Positions 8,455-17,834 of a stretch of DNA of 64,000 bases are shown in pieces. Position 1 is the stretch's first letter. Every line of letters begins with the position of its first letter. Origin of the DNA: Luteolibacter pohnpeiensis (GTDB lineage Bacteria; Verrucomicrobiota; Verrucomicrobiia; Verrucomicrobiales; Akkermansiaceae); the NCBI RefSeq assembly GCF_016595435.1, contig NZ_JAENIJ010000007.1, positions 62,001-126,000 of the forward strand. The letters run 5' to 3'. The notes under the pieces are model-generated. The model made no database searches and was not told the DNA's origin. It worked only from the letters and a program-made list of their open reading frames with translations. Made by a program: the position numbers and the translations under genes.

Positions 8455-11112
8455 ATGAAATTTTCCGGCGCGTTCCTGACCACCGCCCTTTTGTGCCTGG
8501 CCACCCTGCATGCTGCGGAAGTGGCGCAACCGGCCAACCCAGCACCGAAAACCACTGCGGAACTCGTGGCCGAGTTGGCATCCGAGGATTACCACACGCG
8601 TGAGGAAGCTACGCTGGCGCTTTGGAAGCTGGGTTTCACGGCCATGGATGAGTTGAAGCAAGCGGCTCAAAGTGACGATCCAGAGGTCGCCTTCCGTGCC
8701 CAAAAAGTGCTCCGCAAAATCCAGTTACTGATCACGCCGGATACGGATCCAGAAGTGGAAAAACTGGCGGAAGAATATGCCACCGCACGCCCTGCCAGGA
8801 AAATCGGCATTCTCCAGGCGATGACTCAAATGAGAGCGCTGGGACAAGTGCTGAGACTCTTCGCCGCAGAAACCGATCCATCCGTCCGAATCGAGATGGA
8901 ATCCGATAGGAGCTTCAACATTCACAACATTGCGCTATACGCTGCCCGTGAAAAAATCGTCGGCGGCGATACCGAGGGAGCACGAACTCTGCTGGAACTC
9001 GCTCCCGCAAATGCGAGCGGCTTGCTTGCTCTGGCTGAATTTTTTCGCGCCCAAGGCACACTAGGCGCAGAATTGGAGAAGGCGAAAACCTCCACTGCCA
9101 AGGGCAAGGACGCCTGGCTATTTGCTCTATACCGAGCTTCCGGTGATTTGGAATCCGCACTGCGCCAGGCAGGTCAGGTCGAGGAACCAACCCTGGGAGC
9201 GACATTGGCGGCGCTGCATGGCGATCCGGTGCCATTGCTCGAACTCCAGATGCGAAACTCCGATATTCAGGATAACTCCAGAACTTACCTCAAATTGGCG
9301 ATCCAACGTTGGACCCAAGGCAGCTTGAGCGACGAAGATCTGCTTCCCCTCACCCGCCAAATCCAGGGAAATGAGAATTGGGTGGAAGACGGCACCGCCC
9401 AGGCCCTTTACCAACTCGCCCGGCCCGATCTGGTGCTATCAGAATTGCGCATCAAACGACCAGCCATTGCGGCTGAGTATTACATTAGCAAAGAGGATAT
9501 TCCTGAAGCGCTCAAGTGCTTGGGAATCGACCCGGATCAACCAGATCTGGTCAGCGCACTTCAAGACGCTTACAAGAAATATCAGTCCAGAGAACAATTC
9601 GAACAAGCTGATTCAGGAGACCTGTATCAGTTGGATATTCTGCTCTCACTGATGGCTACCCACGGTCTCAGTGGAGAAATCGCACAAGCACTCGATCCGA
9701 TCATGGAGAAAATCGCCTCTGGCGAAGATGGTGAGATATTGAAAGAGATCTCCTATTTTCATGACCGGGGATTATTATCCTACGACCGGAAGCTGACCAT
9801 GGATTGGGCAGGAGATGATGCCCAGCGTTGGAAGGAATGTTATACCGTGATTTTAGGTAATGAGCCACAGTGGGATGACATCTTGGACTGGATGGCAACT
9901 GTAGCCCCTGAGTCGTCTGCTGCAGATCGTTACGATGGCATCATGTCGCTACAAAGCGGCATTTCTTACGATGTCCCCGAGGCCGCGAACTGCCGGGAGC
10001 TATGGATGGGCCGCTTTTGGAAAGCGATTGGGGACACCCCTGAACCCCGCCGCCAGAAGCTACTCGATAACATAACGTTCCTGATTTTGAAAAAACCCGT
10101 GCTTGGTGAGGTTTTACGTCTGATGGATCAAGAACCTGCCGTTTTCGATAGGAGCCCCATCGAAAGTTTCCGTCCCAGCATTTTGATCATGGCGAACCGT
10201 TGGCAGGAGTTGGCTGATTTCTATTTGGAACAAATCCAGACGGACGAGGGCAAACTGAATCCGATCATGCATGCTTACGCTGCCAGCGCCTTGCGTCGAG
10301 TCGGCAAAGATCAAGAAGCTGCCGAACAGGACCAATGGGTTGACCGATTAGCCCTAGGTCAGAATACCGGGATTGCACGCGCCTACGACGACCTTGGGGA
10401 TTACACTCACTCAAAGGTCTGGTGGGACAGGGCCGCAATGGAGTGTTCGGATAACCTCATCGAAGTCCGCCTCGTGTTCACTTCTCTGCTCGATACCGTG
10501 ACCGATACCGGTGATTGGAAGCGAGCTGCCGCATTAGCCGAATTCATTGCCTCCCAAAGTACTGCCTACCTCGCAATCACCAACACAGAAAACCTGTCTT
10601 ATCGCCTCCGAGCGGATGTTTACAAGGCCTTGGATCTCTTGCCTACTGACCGAGAAAAAGCCCTGAAAATGCTGGACGATTGCCACAAGCTCATGCCGAC
10701 GGCGGGCAGTTTGGCCGACTATTTCTTCCCCGCCATACGGGCTGCGGGTTTGACCCAAGAAAGCGATGCCTGGTTTGAAGAATCATGGAAACGATTCGCT
10801 CCCATCATCAAAAAATACCCAAACGCTCACAACAGCCTGAATACGATTGGATGGATGGCGGCGCGTGCCAAATCCCACCTCGATGAAGCCGAACAATTGG
10901 AAAATCAGTCGCTTGCAAATGCTCCTGAGAATCCAGCCTACATGGATACCATGGCAGAAATCCAATTTGCCAAGGGAGATCGAAAAGCCGCGGTCGAATG
11001 GTCAGCCAAGTCGAATCAATTCATCCTCGGGGAAAATTTTCAGGGATCGATCGGTTACACGGATATTCGTCGCCAGTATTACCGTTTTTTGGAAGGGCCG
11101 TTTCCGAAATAA
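8455..11112 (+). CDS. Large secreted HEAT/TPR-like repeat protein
   Basis: The 885-residue product starts with a signal peptide (MKFSGAFLTTALLCLATLHA/AEV). Residues 30-100 have a HEAT-like rhythm (YHTREEATLALWKLG, then DPEVAFRAQKVLRKI). The rest is helical, and the last 150 residues look like tetratricopeptide repeats (AEQLENQSLANAPENPAYMDTMAEIQFAKGD is split over two helices). No catalytic motif is visible. It is probably a periplasmic or surface scaffold; the partner is unknown. It precedes pgk by 69 bp on the same strand, but a TTGACA at 11145 suggests pgk has its own promoter. Confidence 0.75.
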   Translation: MKFSGAFLTTALLCLATLHAAEVAQPANPAPKTTAELVAELASEDYHTREEATLALWKLGFTAMDELKQAAQSDDPEVAFRAQKVLRKIQLLITPDTDPEVEKLAEEYATARPARKIGILQAMTQMRALGQVLRLFAAETDPSVRIEMESDRSFNIHNIALYAAREKIVGGDTEGARTLLELAPANASGLLALAEFFRAQGTLGAELEKAKTSTAKGKDAWLFALYRASGDLESALRQAGQVEEPTLGATLAALHGDPVPLLELQMRNSDIQDNSRTYLKLAIQRWTQGSLSDEDLLPLTRQIQGNENWVEDGTAQALYQLARPDLVLSELRIKRPAIAAEYYISKEDIPEALKCLGIDPDQPDLVSALQDAYKKYQSREQFEQADSGDLYQLDILLSLMATHGLSGEIAQALDPIMEKIASGEDGEILKEISYFHDRGLLSYDRKLTMDWAGDDAQRWKECYTVILGNEPQWDDILDWMATVAPESSAADRYDGIMSLQSGISYDVPEAANCRELWMGRFWKAIGDTPEPRRQKLLDNITFLILKKPVLGEVLRLMDQEPAVFDRSPIESFRPSILIMANRWQELADFYLEQIQTDEGKLNPIMHAYAASALRRVGKDQEAAEQDQWVDRLALGQNTGIARAYDDLGDYTHSKVWWDRAAMECSDNLIEVRLVFTSLLDTVTDTGDWKRAAALAEFIASQSTAYLAITNTENLSYRLRADVYKALDLLPTDREKALKMLDDCHKLMPTAGSLADYFFPAIRAAGLTQESDAWFEESWKRFAPIIKKYPNAHNSLNTIGWMAARAKSHLDEAEQLENQSLANAPENPAYMDTMAEIQFAKGDRKAAVEWSAKSNQFILGENFQGSIGYTDIRRQYYRFLEGPFPK

Positions 11113-11181
11113 CTTCATCCGCCGTAGCCTGAATCACCTGTGACTTGACACCGGCCGCGGACTCAGGCGGGATTCCCGCTC

Positions 11182-12378
11182 ATGGCAAAACTTTCCATTC
11201 GCGATCTCGACGTAAAATCCAAGGAAGTCCTCATGCGTGTTGACTTCAACGTCCCGCTCCAAGACGGCGTCATCACCGATGATACCCGGATCCAGGCGGC
11301 CGTGCCTTCCATCAAGCATCTCATCGCCGGTGGAGCGAAATTGGTCCTCGCCTCTCACCTTGGTCGCCCGAAAAGCGGCCCGGAAGCCAAGTTTTCCCTC
11401 GCGCCTGCCGCAGCTCGCCTCAGCGAAATCCTCGGCCAGGAAGTCAAACTCGCTCCGGAATCCGTGGGCGAAGAAGTCGCAAAACTCCGCGCCGCCTTAC
11501 AGCCGGGTGAAGTGCTGCTGCTCGAAAACACTCGCTTCCATCCTGAGGAAGAAGCCAATGACAAGGACTACGCCAAGGCACTCGCCGGCTCCGCCGATAT
11601 CTTCGTCAATGACGCCTTTGGAACCGCTCACCGCGCCCACGCCTCGACCGAAGGCGTGACTCATTTCATCGCCCAATCCGCATCCGGCTTCCTGCTCGAC
11701 CGCGAGCTCGAATACCTCGTCGGCAAGCTGGAAAATCCGGAAAAACCGTTCCTCGTGATCATGGGCGGTGCCAAGGTTTCGGACAAGATCCAGGTCATCA
11801 CCGCCCTCATGGAAAAAGCCGATGCGTTCCTGATCGGTGGCGCCATGGCCAATACCTTCCGCAAGGCTCAAGGCTACGCCACCGGCAACAGCCGTGTGGA
11901 AGCCGACAAACTCGACCTCGCGCTTGATATCCTCGCCAAGGCCAAGGAAAAAGGCGTCCGTTTCCTGCTCCCTGCCGACACCCGCATCACTCAGGAATTC
12001 AAGGAAGGCGCTGAAACCAAAGTCACCGATCCATACGAAAAAGGTGGCGCGACCCCAGACGGCTGGGAAGGCATCGACATCGGCGACGTCGCCATCGATG
12101 AATTCGTCGCTGAAGTTGCCAAAGCGAAAACCATCATCTGGAACGGACCGATGGGTGTGTTCGAAATCGAAAGTTTTGCCAAAGGCACCAAGGCCATCGC
12201 TGAAGCAATGGCGAAGAATGAAGGCGTCACCATCGTCGGCGGCGGAGATTCCGTGACTGCGGTGAATCAATTTGGTCTGGATGACCAGATGACCTTCATT
12301 TCCACCGGTGGTGGAGCTTCCCTCGAACTTCTCGAGGGCAAGGTGCTGCCTGGTGTCGCCGCATTGAGCGACGCGTGA
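11182..12378 (+). CDS. pgk: Phosphoglycerate kinase
   Basis: The 398-residue product catalyses 1,3-bisphosphoglycerate + ADP to 3-phosphoglycerate + ATP in glycolysis. The N-terminal substrate motif [21 protein letters not shown] and [11 protein letters not shown] are present, as are the nucleotide-side motifs [20 protein letters not shown] and the C-terminal GGGDSVTA and STGGGASLE. Length and motif order are those of a complete bacterial enzyme. tpiA follows after 39 bp with no terminator between, so the two are probably one operon ending at the hairpin after tpiA. A TTGACA box at 11145-11150 is a possible -35 element. Codon use is strongly biased to C-ending codons, as expected for a highly expressed gene. 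Confidence 0.97.
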   Translation: MAKLSIRDLDVKSKEVLMRVDFNVPLQDGVITDDTRIQAAVPSIKHLIAGGAKLVLASHLGRPKSGPEAKFSLAPAAARLSEILGQEVKLAPESVGEEVAKLRAALQPGEVLLLENTRFHPEEEANDKDYAKALAGSADIFVNDAFGTAHRAHASTEGVTHFIAQSASGFLLDRELEYLVGKLENPEKPFLVIMGGAKVSDKIQVITALMEKADAFLIGGAMANTFRKAQGYATGNSRVEADKLDLALDILAKAKEKGVRFLLPADTRITQEFKEGAETKVTDPYEKGGATPDGWEGIDIGDVAIDEFVAEVAKAKTIIWNGPMGVFEIESFAKGTKAIAEAMAKNEGVTIVGGGDSVTAVNQFGLDDQMTFISTGGGASLELLEGKVLPGVAALSDA

Positions 12379-12417
12379 TTCTACCCCCCATCTGCCCGAA
12401 ACGATTATTTAGCTACC

Positions 12418-13212
12418 ATGAGCCGAAAGCCGATTTTTGCCGCCAACTGGAAAATGAACAAGGGGGCTTCCGAAACGGAAGACTTTGTGAAGAGCTTCCT
12501 TTCCAAGACCCAGGGGATGAATTTCACCAGTGAAATCGTCATCGCCCCACCATTTGTTTCCCTGCCAAAGCTGGCCGACCTCTTGCACACCGCGACTGCC
12601 GGACAGAATGCCCACGCCATTCAAATCGCCGCCCAAAACTGCTCGGAATACGATTCGGGTGCCTACACGGGTGAAGTGAGCGTCATGATGCTGCGTGAAT
12701 TCTTTGTCCACTATGTCATCCTCGGTCACAGCGAACGCCGCTCGATCTATGGTGAGACGGATGCGAAGATCAACGCGAAGATCAAGAAGGCCCGTGAAGC
12801 CAACCTGAAGCCGATTTTCTGCATCGGCGAAACCCTCGCTGAGCGTGAAGGCGGCAAACTGGAATCCGTTCTCCGCACTCAGGTTACCCAAGGACTCAAG
12901 GACATTTCGGAGAAGGATCTGAACGAAATTGTCATCGCTTATGAACCCGTCTGGGCAATTGGGACCGGCGTTACCGCAACTTCTGAGCAAGCTCAGGAAG
13001 CCCACGCCTTTGTTCGCTCGCTCATCGCTGAGATCTACGGACCTGATGCGGCTGCCAAGATCCGCATCCAATACGGTGGCAGTGTGAAACCAGGCAATGC
13101 AGCCGAACTGATGGCCCAGCCGGATATCGACGGCGCACTCATCGGCGGTGCTGCTTTGGAGCCTCAGAGCTTCCTCGACATCATCCGCAACGGATCCGCT
13201 CCTGCGAACTGA
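12418..13212 (+). CDS. tpiA: Triosephosphate isomerase
   Basis: The 264-residue product interconverts dihydroxyacetone phosphate and glyceraldehyde-3-phosphate. Catalytic residues are visible: Lys in AANWKMNKG, His in ILGHSERR, Glu in AYEPVWAIGTG. The phosphate-binding IQYGGSVKPGNA and the C-terminal GALIGGAAL complete the barrel. It lies 39 bp after pgk, and a strong intrinsic terminator starts about 17 bp after its stop. The pgk-tpiA pairing is a common glycolytic arrangement. Confidence 0.97.
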   Translation: MSRKPIFAANWKMNKGASETEDFVKSFLSKTQGMNFTSEIVIAPPFVSLPKLADLLHTATAGQNAHAIQIAAQNCSEYDSGAYTGEVSVMMLREFFVHYVILGHSERRSIYGETDAKINAKIKKAREANLKPIFCIGETLAEREGGKLESVLRTQVTQGLKDISEKDLNEIVIAYEPVWAIGTGVTATSEQAQEAHAFVRSLIAEIYGPDAAAKIRIQYGGSVKPGNAAELMAQPDIDGALIGGAALEPQSFLDIIRNGSAPAN

Positions 13213-13229
13213 GGGGCGCCAACATCTCC

Positions 13230-13265
13230 AAATCCACCTCGTCTCCGGCGGGGTGGATTTTTTTA
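13230..13265 (+). terminator. Rho-independent terminator after tpiA
   Basis: Arms aaatccacc (13230-13238) and ggtggattt (13252-13260) form a perfect nine-pair stem with a GC-rich loop, followed on the plus strand by a run of T. It begins 17 bp after the tpiA stop and closes the pgk-tpiA transcript. Confidence 0.9.
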
Positions 13266-13332
13266 TACTCATCTCCCCCGCTTTTTGAGTTCTCACTTTG
13301 CAGAATCGCAAGGTGCGCCTAGCATATGCGCC

Positions 13333-14031
13333 ATGAAAGGACTTTGGCAGAAGCTTGCAGCGATAACATTCCTAATTTTGACAAGTTGCACGGCAGTTTC
13401 CCAACAAAAGGAGCACGTCATCGTCACTGGCGGACCGACTTTGCGGAAATGGGAAAATCTCCGGGTTAAGGATGATCAACATGATCGCTTCTGGGGAAAT
13501 TTCGTTCGCGCATCCACCATTCGTATCGACGAGTTGCGCACCGCGTATGGCAACGATGTAAAAGTCGTCTGGATCGTCTATAAACCAAGCTACGTCACCC
13601 GTGGCCAGGAAGACAGCCAACCCTACACGACCTGGATCGCCAATCTGGCAAAGAAACGAAATACCTCATTGATCTGGGTCAATTCATCTGGAGATCTGAT
13701 CCGCGCGATCAATTCCCGTCCACGTGGTGCGGTCGAAACCTTCGACTATTTCGGCCATTCGAACCGCTATGCATTCCTTCTCGACTACGGCAATGAGATC
13801 ATGGCCGCCTCGACACAAGTGCTGCATGAAAACGATCTCTCACGCATCAAAAGCTCGGTCTTCAGCAAAAACGCTTATTGCAAAAGCTGGGGCTGCCACA
13901 CGGGCGAAAGCATGAGTGCCGTCTGGAAAAAATCCGTTGGCATGCCTATGGAAGGAGCAAAAGGACCGACTTCATATCTGTCGATTACAGACAATAAATT
14001 GCCCACCGTAAGCGGAAGCTGGGTTAGATGA
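13333..14031 (+). CDS. Lipoprotein with His/Cys motifs, possible caspase-like fold
   Basis: From ATG 13333 the product is 232 residues. A longer frame starts at 13285, but the lipoprotein signal (MKGLWQKLAAITFLILTSC) fixes the start; the lipobox is LTSC with Cys at residue 19. The mature part has an alpha/beta rhythm, with strand-like VKVVWIVYK and SLIWVNSSGD. It then shows FDYFGHSNRYAF and, some 45 residues later, CKSWGCHTGESM. The spacing of GH(S) and WGC(H) recalls the His and Cys positions of clan CD (caspase-like) domains. I cannot confirm the fold or any activity. It stands alone between the tpiA terminator and bioB. Membrane-anchored, probably periplasmic. Confidence 0.7.
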   Translation: MKGLWQKLAAITFLILTSCTAVSQQKEHVIVTGGPTLRKWENLRVKDDQHDRFWGNFVRASTIRIDELRTAYGNDVKVVWIVYKPSYVTRGQEDSQPYTTWIANLAKKRNTSLIWVNSSGDLIRAINSRPRGAVETFDYFGHSNRYAFLLDYGNEIMAASTQVLHENDLSRIKSSVFSKNAYCKSWGCHTGESMSAVWKKSVGMPMEGAKGPTSYLSITDNKLPTVSGSWVR

Positions 14032-14084
14032 ACCGTTGCAGTTGACGTCCGGGCTTTGGTCCTGCATGTCCTTTTCCATCTTCC

Positions 14085-15095
14085 ATGACTCTTTCAGAAC
14101 TTCAGAGCCTTTACGACCTTCCGTTTTTCGAACTGATTCAGCGTTCCCGCGGGGTTCATGAAGCAAACTGGCCGGAAGCAGAGGTGCAACTTTGCACCCT
14201 GCTTTCCATCAAAACCGGGGGCTGCTCCGAGGACTGCTCCTACTGCGCCCAATCCGCTCGTTACAATTCCGGCGTCCAAAGTGAGCGCCTGATGGAAAAA
14301 GCAGCCATCATGGAACGCGCTCAAGCTGCACGCGATACGGGCTCTACCCGCTTTTGCATGGGAGCCGCTTGGCGTGGCGTACGCGGTGGCACCCAGCGCT
14401 TCGAGCAAGTTCTGGATATCATCAAAGACGTTTCCACCCTTGGAATGGAAGTCTGCGTCACCCTCGGTGAACTCGGCCCTGAAGAAGCAGTCCGCCTCCG
14501 TGAAGCCGGCGTAACCGCCTACAATCACAACCTGGATACCTCGCCGGAACATTATCCAAACATCGTCACCAGCCACACTTACGAAGACCGCCTTCGCACC
14601 ATTCGCAATGTGCAGGCCGCAGGGATGTCGGTCTGCTGCGGCGGCATTCTCGGCCTCGGCGAAACCATCACCGACCGGCTGCGTCTGCTTGAGGTGATCT
14701 CGAATTTCAACCCGCAGCCAGAGAGCGTGCCGATCAACTCTCTCATGCCGATGCCGGGCACTCCATTGGCCGAAAACCCCCAGGTTGACCCATTTGATCT
14801 CGTGCGGATGATTGCCGTCGCCCGCATCGCGGTTCCGAAGGCAAAAATCCGCCTCTCCGCAGGACGCACCAGACTTTCCGACGAGACCCAAGCGCTATGC
14901 TTCTTTGCCGGAGCCAATTCCATTTTCTACGGAGAAAAACTCCTCACCGCAAAAAATCCTGCGGTGGAGAAAGACCGGGCCCTGCTTTCCAAATTGGGAC
15001 TTTCCACCCTCGCTCCAAATCCTTCCCTTACCCCTCCTGAGGCAGATCCAGATCTGCCAGCAACGCCGTCCTGCAATGGCTCGGCTTGCTGCTAA
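14085..15095 (+). CDS. bioB: Biotin synthase
   Basis: The 336-residue radical-SAM enzyme inserts sulfur into dethiobiotin to make biotin. The [4Fe-4S] cluster motif is in TGGCSEDCSYCAQS (C-x3-C-x2-C). MGAAWRG, YNHNLDTSPEHY and SLMPMPGTPL match BioB, and the ligand Arg for the auxiliary [2Fe-2S] cluster lies in RLSAGRTRLSDE. The C-terminus is odd: it ends LPATPSCNGSACC, with three Cys in the last eight residues. No other biotin genes are nearby. A TTGACG at 14042-14047, 37 bases before the ATG, may be a -35 box. Confidence 0.97.
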   Translation: MTLSELQSLYDLPFFELIQRSRGVHEANWPEAEVQLCTLLSIKTGGCSEDCSYCAQSARYNSGVQSERLMEKAAIMERAQAARDTGSTRFCMGAAWRGVRGGTQRFEQVLDIIKDVSTLGMEVCVTLGELGPEEAVRLREAGVTAYNHNLDTSPEHYPNIVTSHTYEDRLRTIRNVQAAGMSVCCGGILGLGETITDRLRLLEVISNFNPQPESVPINSLMPMPGTPLAENPQVDPFDLVRMIAVARIAVPKAKIRLSAGRTRLSDETQALCFFAGANSIFYGEKLLTAKNPAVEKDRALLSKLGLSTLAPNPSLTPPEADPDLPATPSCNGSACC

Positions 15096-15176
15096 AAAAC
15101 CAGGATTCCTTGACCCGACTCTCGACAGAGAGAAATCATTCTCATACCGTTCGAAAACACCTATTAAACAACGATC

Positions 15177-15965
15177 ATGATTCGTAAATTCATCCCGGCC
15201 GCGTTGGTTCTCGGTCTAGCCATCACTTCCCACGCGCAAACCGCCGCTGCCGAAGAAGCCCCAGCTGCTCCAGCCACAGAGGAAGCCGCTCCTGCGATCG
15301 ATCCTGCAACGGTCAAAACCAATGCTTCCTATGCACTCGGCTACCAAAACGGTCGCCAGCTTGCCAGCTACGGCATCGTTAGCTCCGATCTCGATATCGA
15401 AGCCTTCAAGAAAGGTTTCCTCAGCTGCTTGGACGGTGCGGAATTGAGCCTTTCCCAAGACGACATCGACGCTGCCCTCACCGCTTTTGGCAACTCCCTG
15501 CAAGCTCGTGAAACCGAAAAAGCAGCCGCCAACCTCAAGACTGGCCAGGAGTTCCTTGCAGAAAACGGCAAGCGCGAAGGCGTCAAAACCACCGAAAGCG
15601 GACTCCAATATGAAGTTCTGACCGAAGGCAAAGGCCAGACCTACAAGGAAGAGGACGGCGACAAAATCTTCATGGTCAACTACAAGGGAAGTTTGATCAG
15701 CGGCAAGGAGTTCGACAAATCTCCAGAAGGCGAGCCTGTTGCCATGACACTCCAGGTCATCCCTGGCTTCAAGGAAGCACTCACCAGCATGCCAGTAGGA
15801 TCGAAGTGGAAAGTATACATCCCAAGCGACCTCGCCTACGGTGAAAGCCGTAGCGGTGCGGACATCGCTCCGAACAGCGTGTTGATTTTCGAATTGGAAT
15901 TGGTGGAAATTCAGGACGCTCCTGAATCATCCGGCCTTCCTTTCCCAATGCCACAAGGACATTGA
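15177..15965 (+). CDS. FKBP-type peptidyl-prolyl cis-trans isomerase (FkpA/Mip-like)
   Basis: The 262-residue product has a signal peptide (MIRKFIPAALVLGLAITSHA) followed by an Ala/Glu/Pro-rich linker. Residues 45-115 form the helical FkpA-N dimerisation region (SYALGYQNGRQLASYGI). Residues 160-250 are the FKBP domain, with VNYKGSLISGKEFDKS, VIPGFKEAL and IPSDLAYGE, the usual ligand-pocket positions. It acts in the periplasm as a prolyl isomerase and chaperone. It lies 81 bp after bioB with a TTGACC at 15110 that may serve as its own -35 element, and it ends at a strong hairpin. Confidence 0.93.
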   Translation: MIRKFIPAALVLGLAITSHAQTAAAEEAPAAPATEEAAPAIDPATVKTNASYALGYQNGRQLASYGIVSSDLDIEAFKKGFLSCLDGAELSLSQDDIDAALTAFGNSLQARETEKAAANLKTGQEFLAENGKREGVKTTESGLQYEVLTEGKGQTYKEEDGDKIFMVNYKGSLISGKEFDKSPEGEPVAMTLQVIPGFKEALTSMPVGSKWKVYIPSDLAYGESRSGADIAPNSVLIFELELVEIQDAPESSGLPFPMPQGH

Positions 15966-15992
15966 TCCACTTTCGGGATCTATCGATTTGGA

Positions 15993-16023
15993 AAGCCGCT
16001 GTCATGCGACAGCGGCTTTTTTT
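15993..16023 (+). terminator. Intrinsic terminator between FKBP gene and fumC
   Basis: Arms aagccgctgtc and gacagcggctt (11 pairs, loop of a few bases) are followed on the plus strand by seven T. On the minus strand the hairpin is followed by a short stretch with fewer T, so it may also serve convergent fumC, whose stop lies at 16030. It works best for the FKBP gene. Confidence 0.9.
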
Positions 16024-16029
16024 GTGATT

Positions 16030-17403
16030 TTACAATCCGCTCATCCGCACTGGATCGAGTAATTCGCCCAACTGTTCAGCAGTCAAATTCAACTCCTCAA
16101 GTCGCTCCTCGCATAACTCGCGCACCGTTCGCCCCGAACTCACCGATTCCTTCGCAATCGCCGAAGCCCGATCATAGCCGATCTTGGGAGCCAGTGCGGT
16201 GACCATCGAAAGCGATAATTCGATCAGTTCATTGCAACGTTCCGGGTTGGCTTCGATGTCCACCACACACTTGTCCCGGAAAGCCGTCGCCACATTGGAA
16301 AGCAACTCGATCGATTCTAACAAACAGGCACCAATCAAGGGCATGGAGACATTCAATTCCAGAAATCCCCCCACCCCGCACCAGCTCATGGTGGTTTGAT
16401 TCCCGGCAACTTTTGCGGCAACCATGGTCATGGATTCAGACATCACTGGATTCACTTTGCCAGGCATGATCGATGATCCTGGCTGAGTCGCCGGTAACCG
16501 GATTTCACCGAATCCGCATCGCGGGCCAGACCCTAACAACCGAATATCGCAGGCAATCTTGTGCAACGAAACCGCGATCGTTGCCAGCTGTCCGTGAGCT
16601 TCCACACAGGCGTCCTTCGCCGCTTGTGCTTCGAAATGATTCGCAGCTTCGCGAAATGAAATGCCTGTTTCATCGGCGATCAATCCGATGGCCGTTTTGG
16701 CGAAATCCTCATGGGTATTCAGCCTGGTCCCAACCGCGGTGCCGCCGAGAGGCAACTCTAACAAAGCATCGAGCGCCTTTTGCGCACGTGCTGCCGACAA
16801 TTCCGCTTGCCGGGCCCAACCGCTGAATTCCTGACCCAGGGAAACCGGCGTTGCGTCCATCAAATGGGTCCGCCCGATTTTGAGAATCTTGTGAAATTCA
16901 TTCGCCTTCTCGGACAGTGCCGCTGCAAGGCCGGAGAGCGCGGGTTTCAATTGATTCTCGATCGCACATCCCGCTGCAAGGTGGATGGCAGTCGGGAAAG
17001 TATCGTTCGATGATTGCCCCAGATTGACGTGATCGTTTGGGTGAACCTTGCCCTCCTCGGTGGAAGCCAGGTGCGAAATCACCTCGTTGACATTGGTATT
17101 GGTCGAGGTGCCGGAACCGGTCTGATAGATATCAATTGGGAACTGGCGATCATAGGTGCCCCGGGCGACTTCTCCCGCAGCTTTCGCAATCCGATCCGCC
17201 ACGGCCTCATCTAACATGCCGAGTCGTGCGTTCGCTTGCGCCGCTGCACGCTTGATGCTGCCATAGGCATGGATGAGTCGCGGCGGCACCGGAGTTCCGG
17301 AAATCGGGAAATTCAAAACAGCACGCTGGGTGGATGCCCCATAAAGTGCGTCCGCGGGGACTTCCATCTCCCCCATCGAGTCCTTTTCGATCCGAGTCTT
17401 CAT
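16030..17403 (-). CDS. fumC: Class II fumarate hydratase
   Basis: The 457-residue product interconverts fumarate and malate in the TCA cycle. The superfamily signature GSSIMPGKVNP is intact and contains the catalytic-loop Ser. The N-terminal EKDSMGEMEVPADALYGA and the central TGSGTSTNTNVNE and GRTHLMDATPV are those of FumC rather than aspartase. Length is normal and the ATG at 17403 opens the conserved N-terminus. It is the last gene of the minus-strand run, 37 bp after queD, and meets the FKBP gene tail to tail over a shared hairpin. Confidence 0.96.
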   Translation of the reverse strand: MKTRIEKDSMGEMEVPADALYGASTQRAVLNFPISGTPVPPRLIHAYGSIKRAAAQANARLGMLDEAVADRIAKAAGEVARGTYDRQFPIDIYQTGSGTSTNTNVNEVISHLASTEEGKVHPNDHVNLGQSSNDTFPTAIHLAAGCAIENQLKPALSGLAAALSEKANEFHKILKIGRTHLMDATPVSLGQEFSGWARQAELSAARAQKALDALLELPLGGTAVGTRLNTHEDFAKTAIGLIADETGISFREAANHFEAQAAKDACVEAHGQLATIAVSLHKIACDIRLLGSGPRCGFGEIRLPATQPGSSIMPGKVNPVMSESMTMVAAKVAGNQTTMSWCGVGGFLELNVSMPLIGACLLESIELLSNVATAFRDKCVVDIEANPERCNELIELSLSMVTALAPKIGYDRASAIAKESVSSGRTVRELCEERLEELNLTAEQLGELLDPVRMSGL

Positions 17404-17440
17404 CCATCACTGTGGATCAAAAACGCGGAGAATCCACCCC

Positions 17441-17806
17441 TCAAAATTCGCCTCGGAAGGAGCAGCGTGCGGTGGGTGTTTCGAAAATGACAATCTCCGC
17501 CAGTCCCGGAAGTTGCGGTGCCAGCTTCTTCCAAAACCAGCCAGCCATCCGCTCGATTGTGGGACTTTCCAATCCTTCGATATCGTTCAAATACGAATGA
17601 TCCAGCTTGTCCAGCAGCGGACGCATCGCATCCGAAATGTTTTTGTGATCATAAACCCAGCCGATGGTCTCATCGACTTCACCTTCGATCGAGATCTCGA
17701 CCTTGAAACTGTGACCATGCATCTGCCGGCATTTGTGGTCCGCAGGCAGGCTTGGTAAGGTGTGGGCCGCCTCAAATCGGAAATCCTTGGTCACTCGCGC
17801 TCTCAT
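17441..17806 (-). CDS. queD: 6-carboxy-tetrahydropterin synthase QueD/PTPS family
   Basis: From ATG 17806 the product is 121 residues, the usual length. A frame extends to 17965 but overlaps the end of hrpA and adds no family sequence. Zinc-binding His residues appear in FEAAHTLP and QMHGHSFK, the Cys nucleophile lies in HKCRQMHG, and a Glu is in IVIFETPTARC. QueD makes the carboxypterin precursor of 7-deazaguanines (queuosine). Other queuosine genes are absent, so the pterin-synthase alternative cannot be excluded. It begins 28 bp after the hrpA stop and probably shares its transcript. Confidence 0.9.
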   Translation of the reverse strand: MRARVTKDFRFEAAHTLPSLPADHKCRQMHGHSFKVEISIEGEVDETIGWVYDHKNISDAMRPLLDKLDHSYLNDIEGLESPTIERMAGWFWKKLAPQLPGLAEIVIFETPTARCSFRGEF

Positions 17807-17834
17807 TTGCCCAAACCAAGCACTCCACCCGGGA

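Noticed and set aside
11497-12270. Minus-strand open frame of 257 codons
   Set aside because: Antisense shadow of pgk.
12409-13311. Minus-strand open frame of 300 codons
   Set aside because: Antisense shadow of tpiA caused by strong codon bias.
14094-14891. Minus-strand open frame of 265 codons
   Set aside because: Antisense shadow of bioB.
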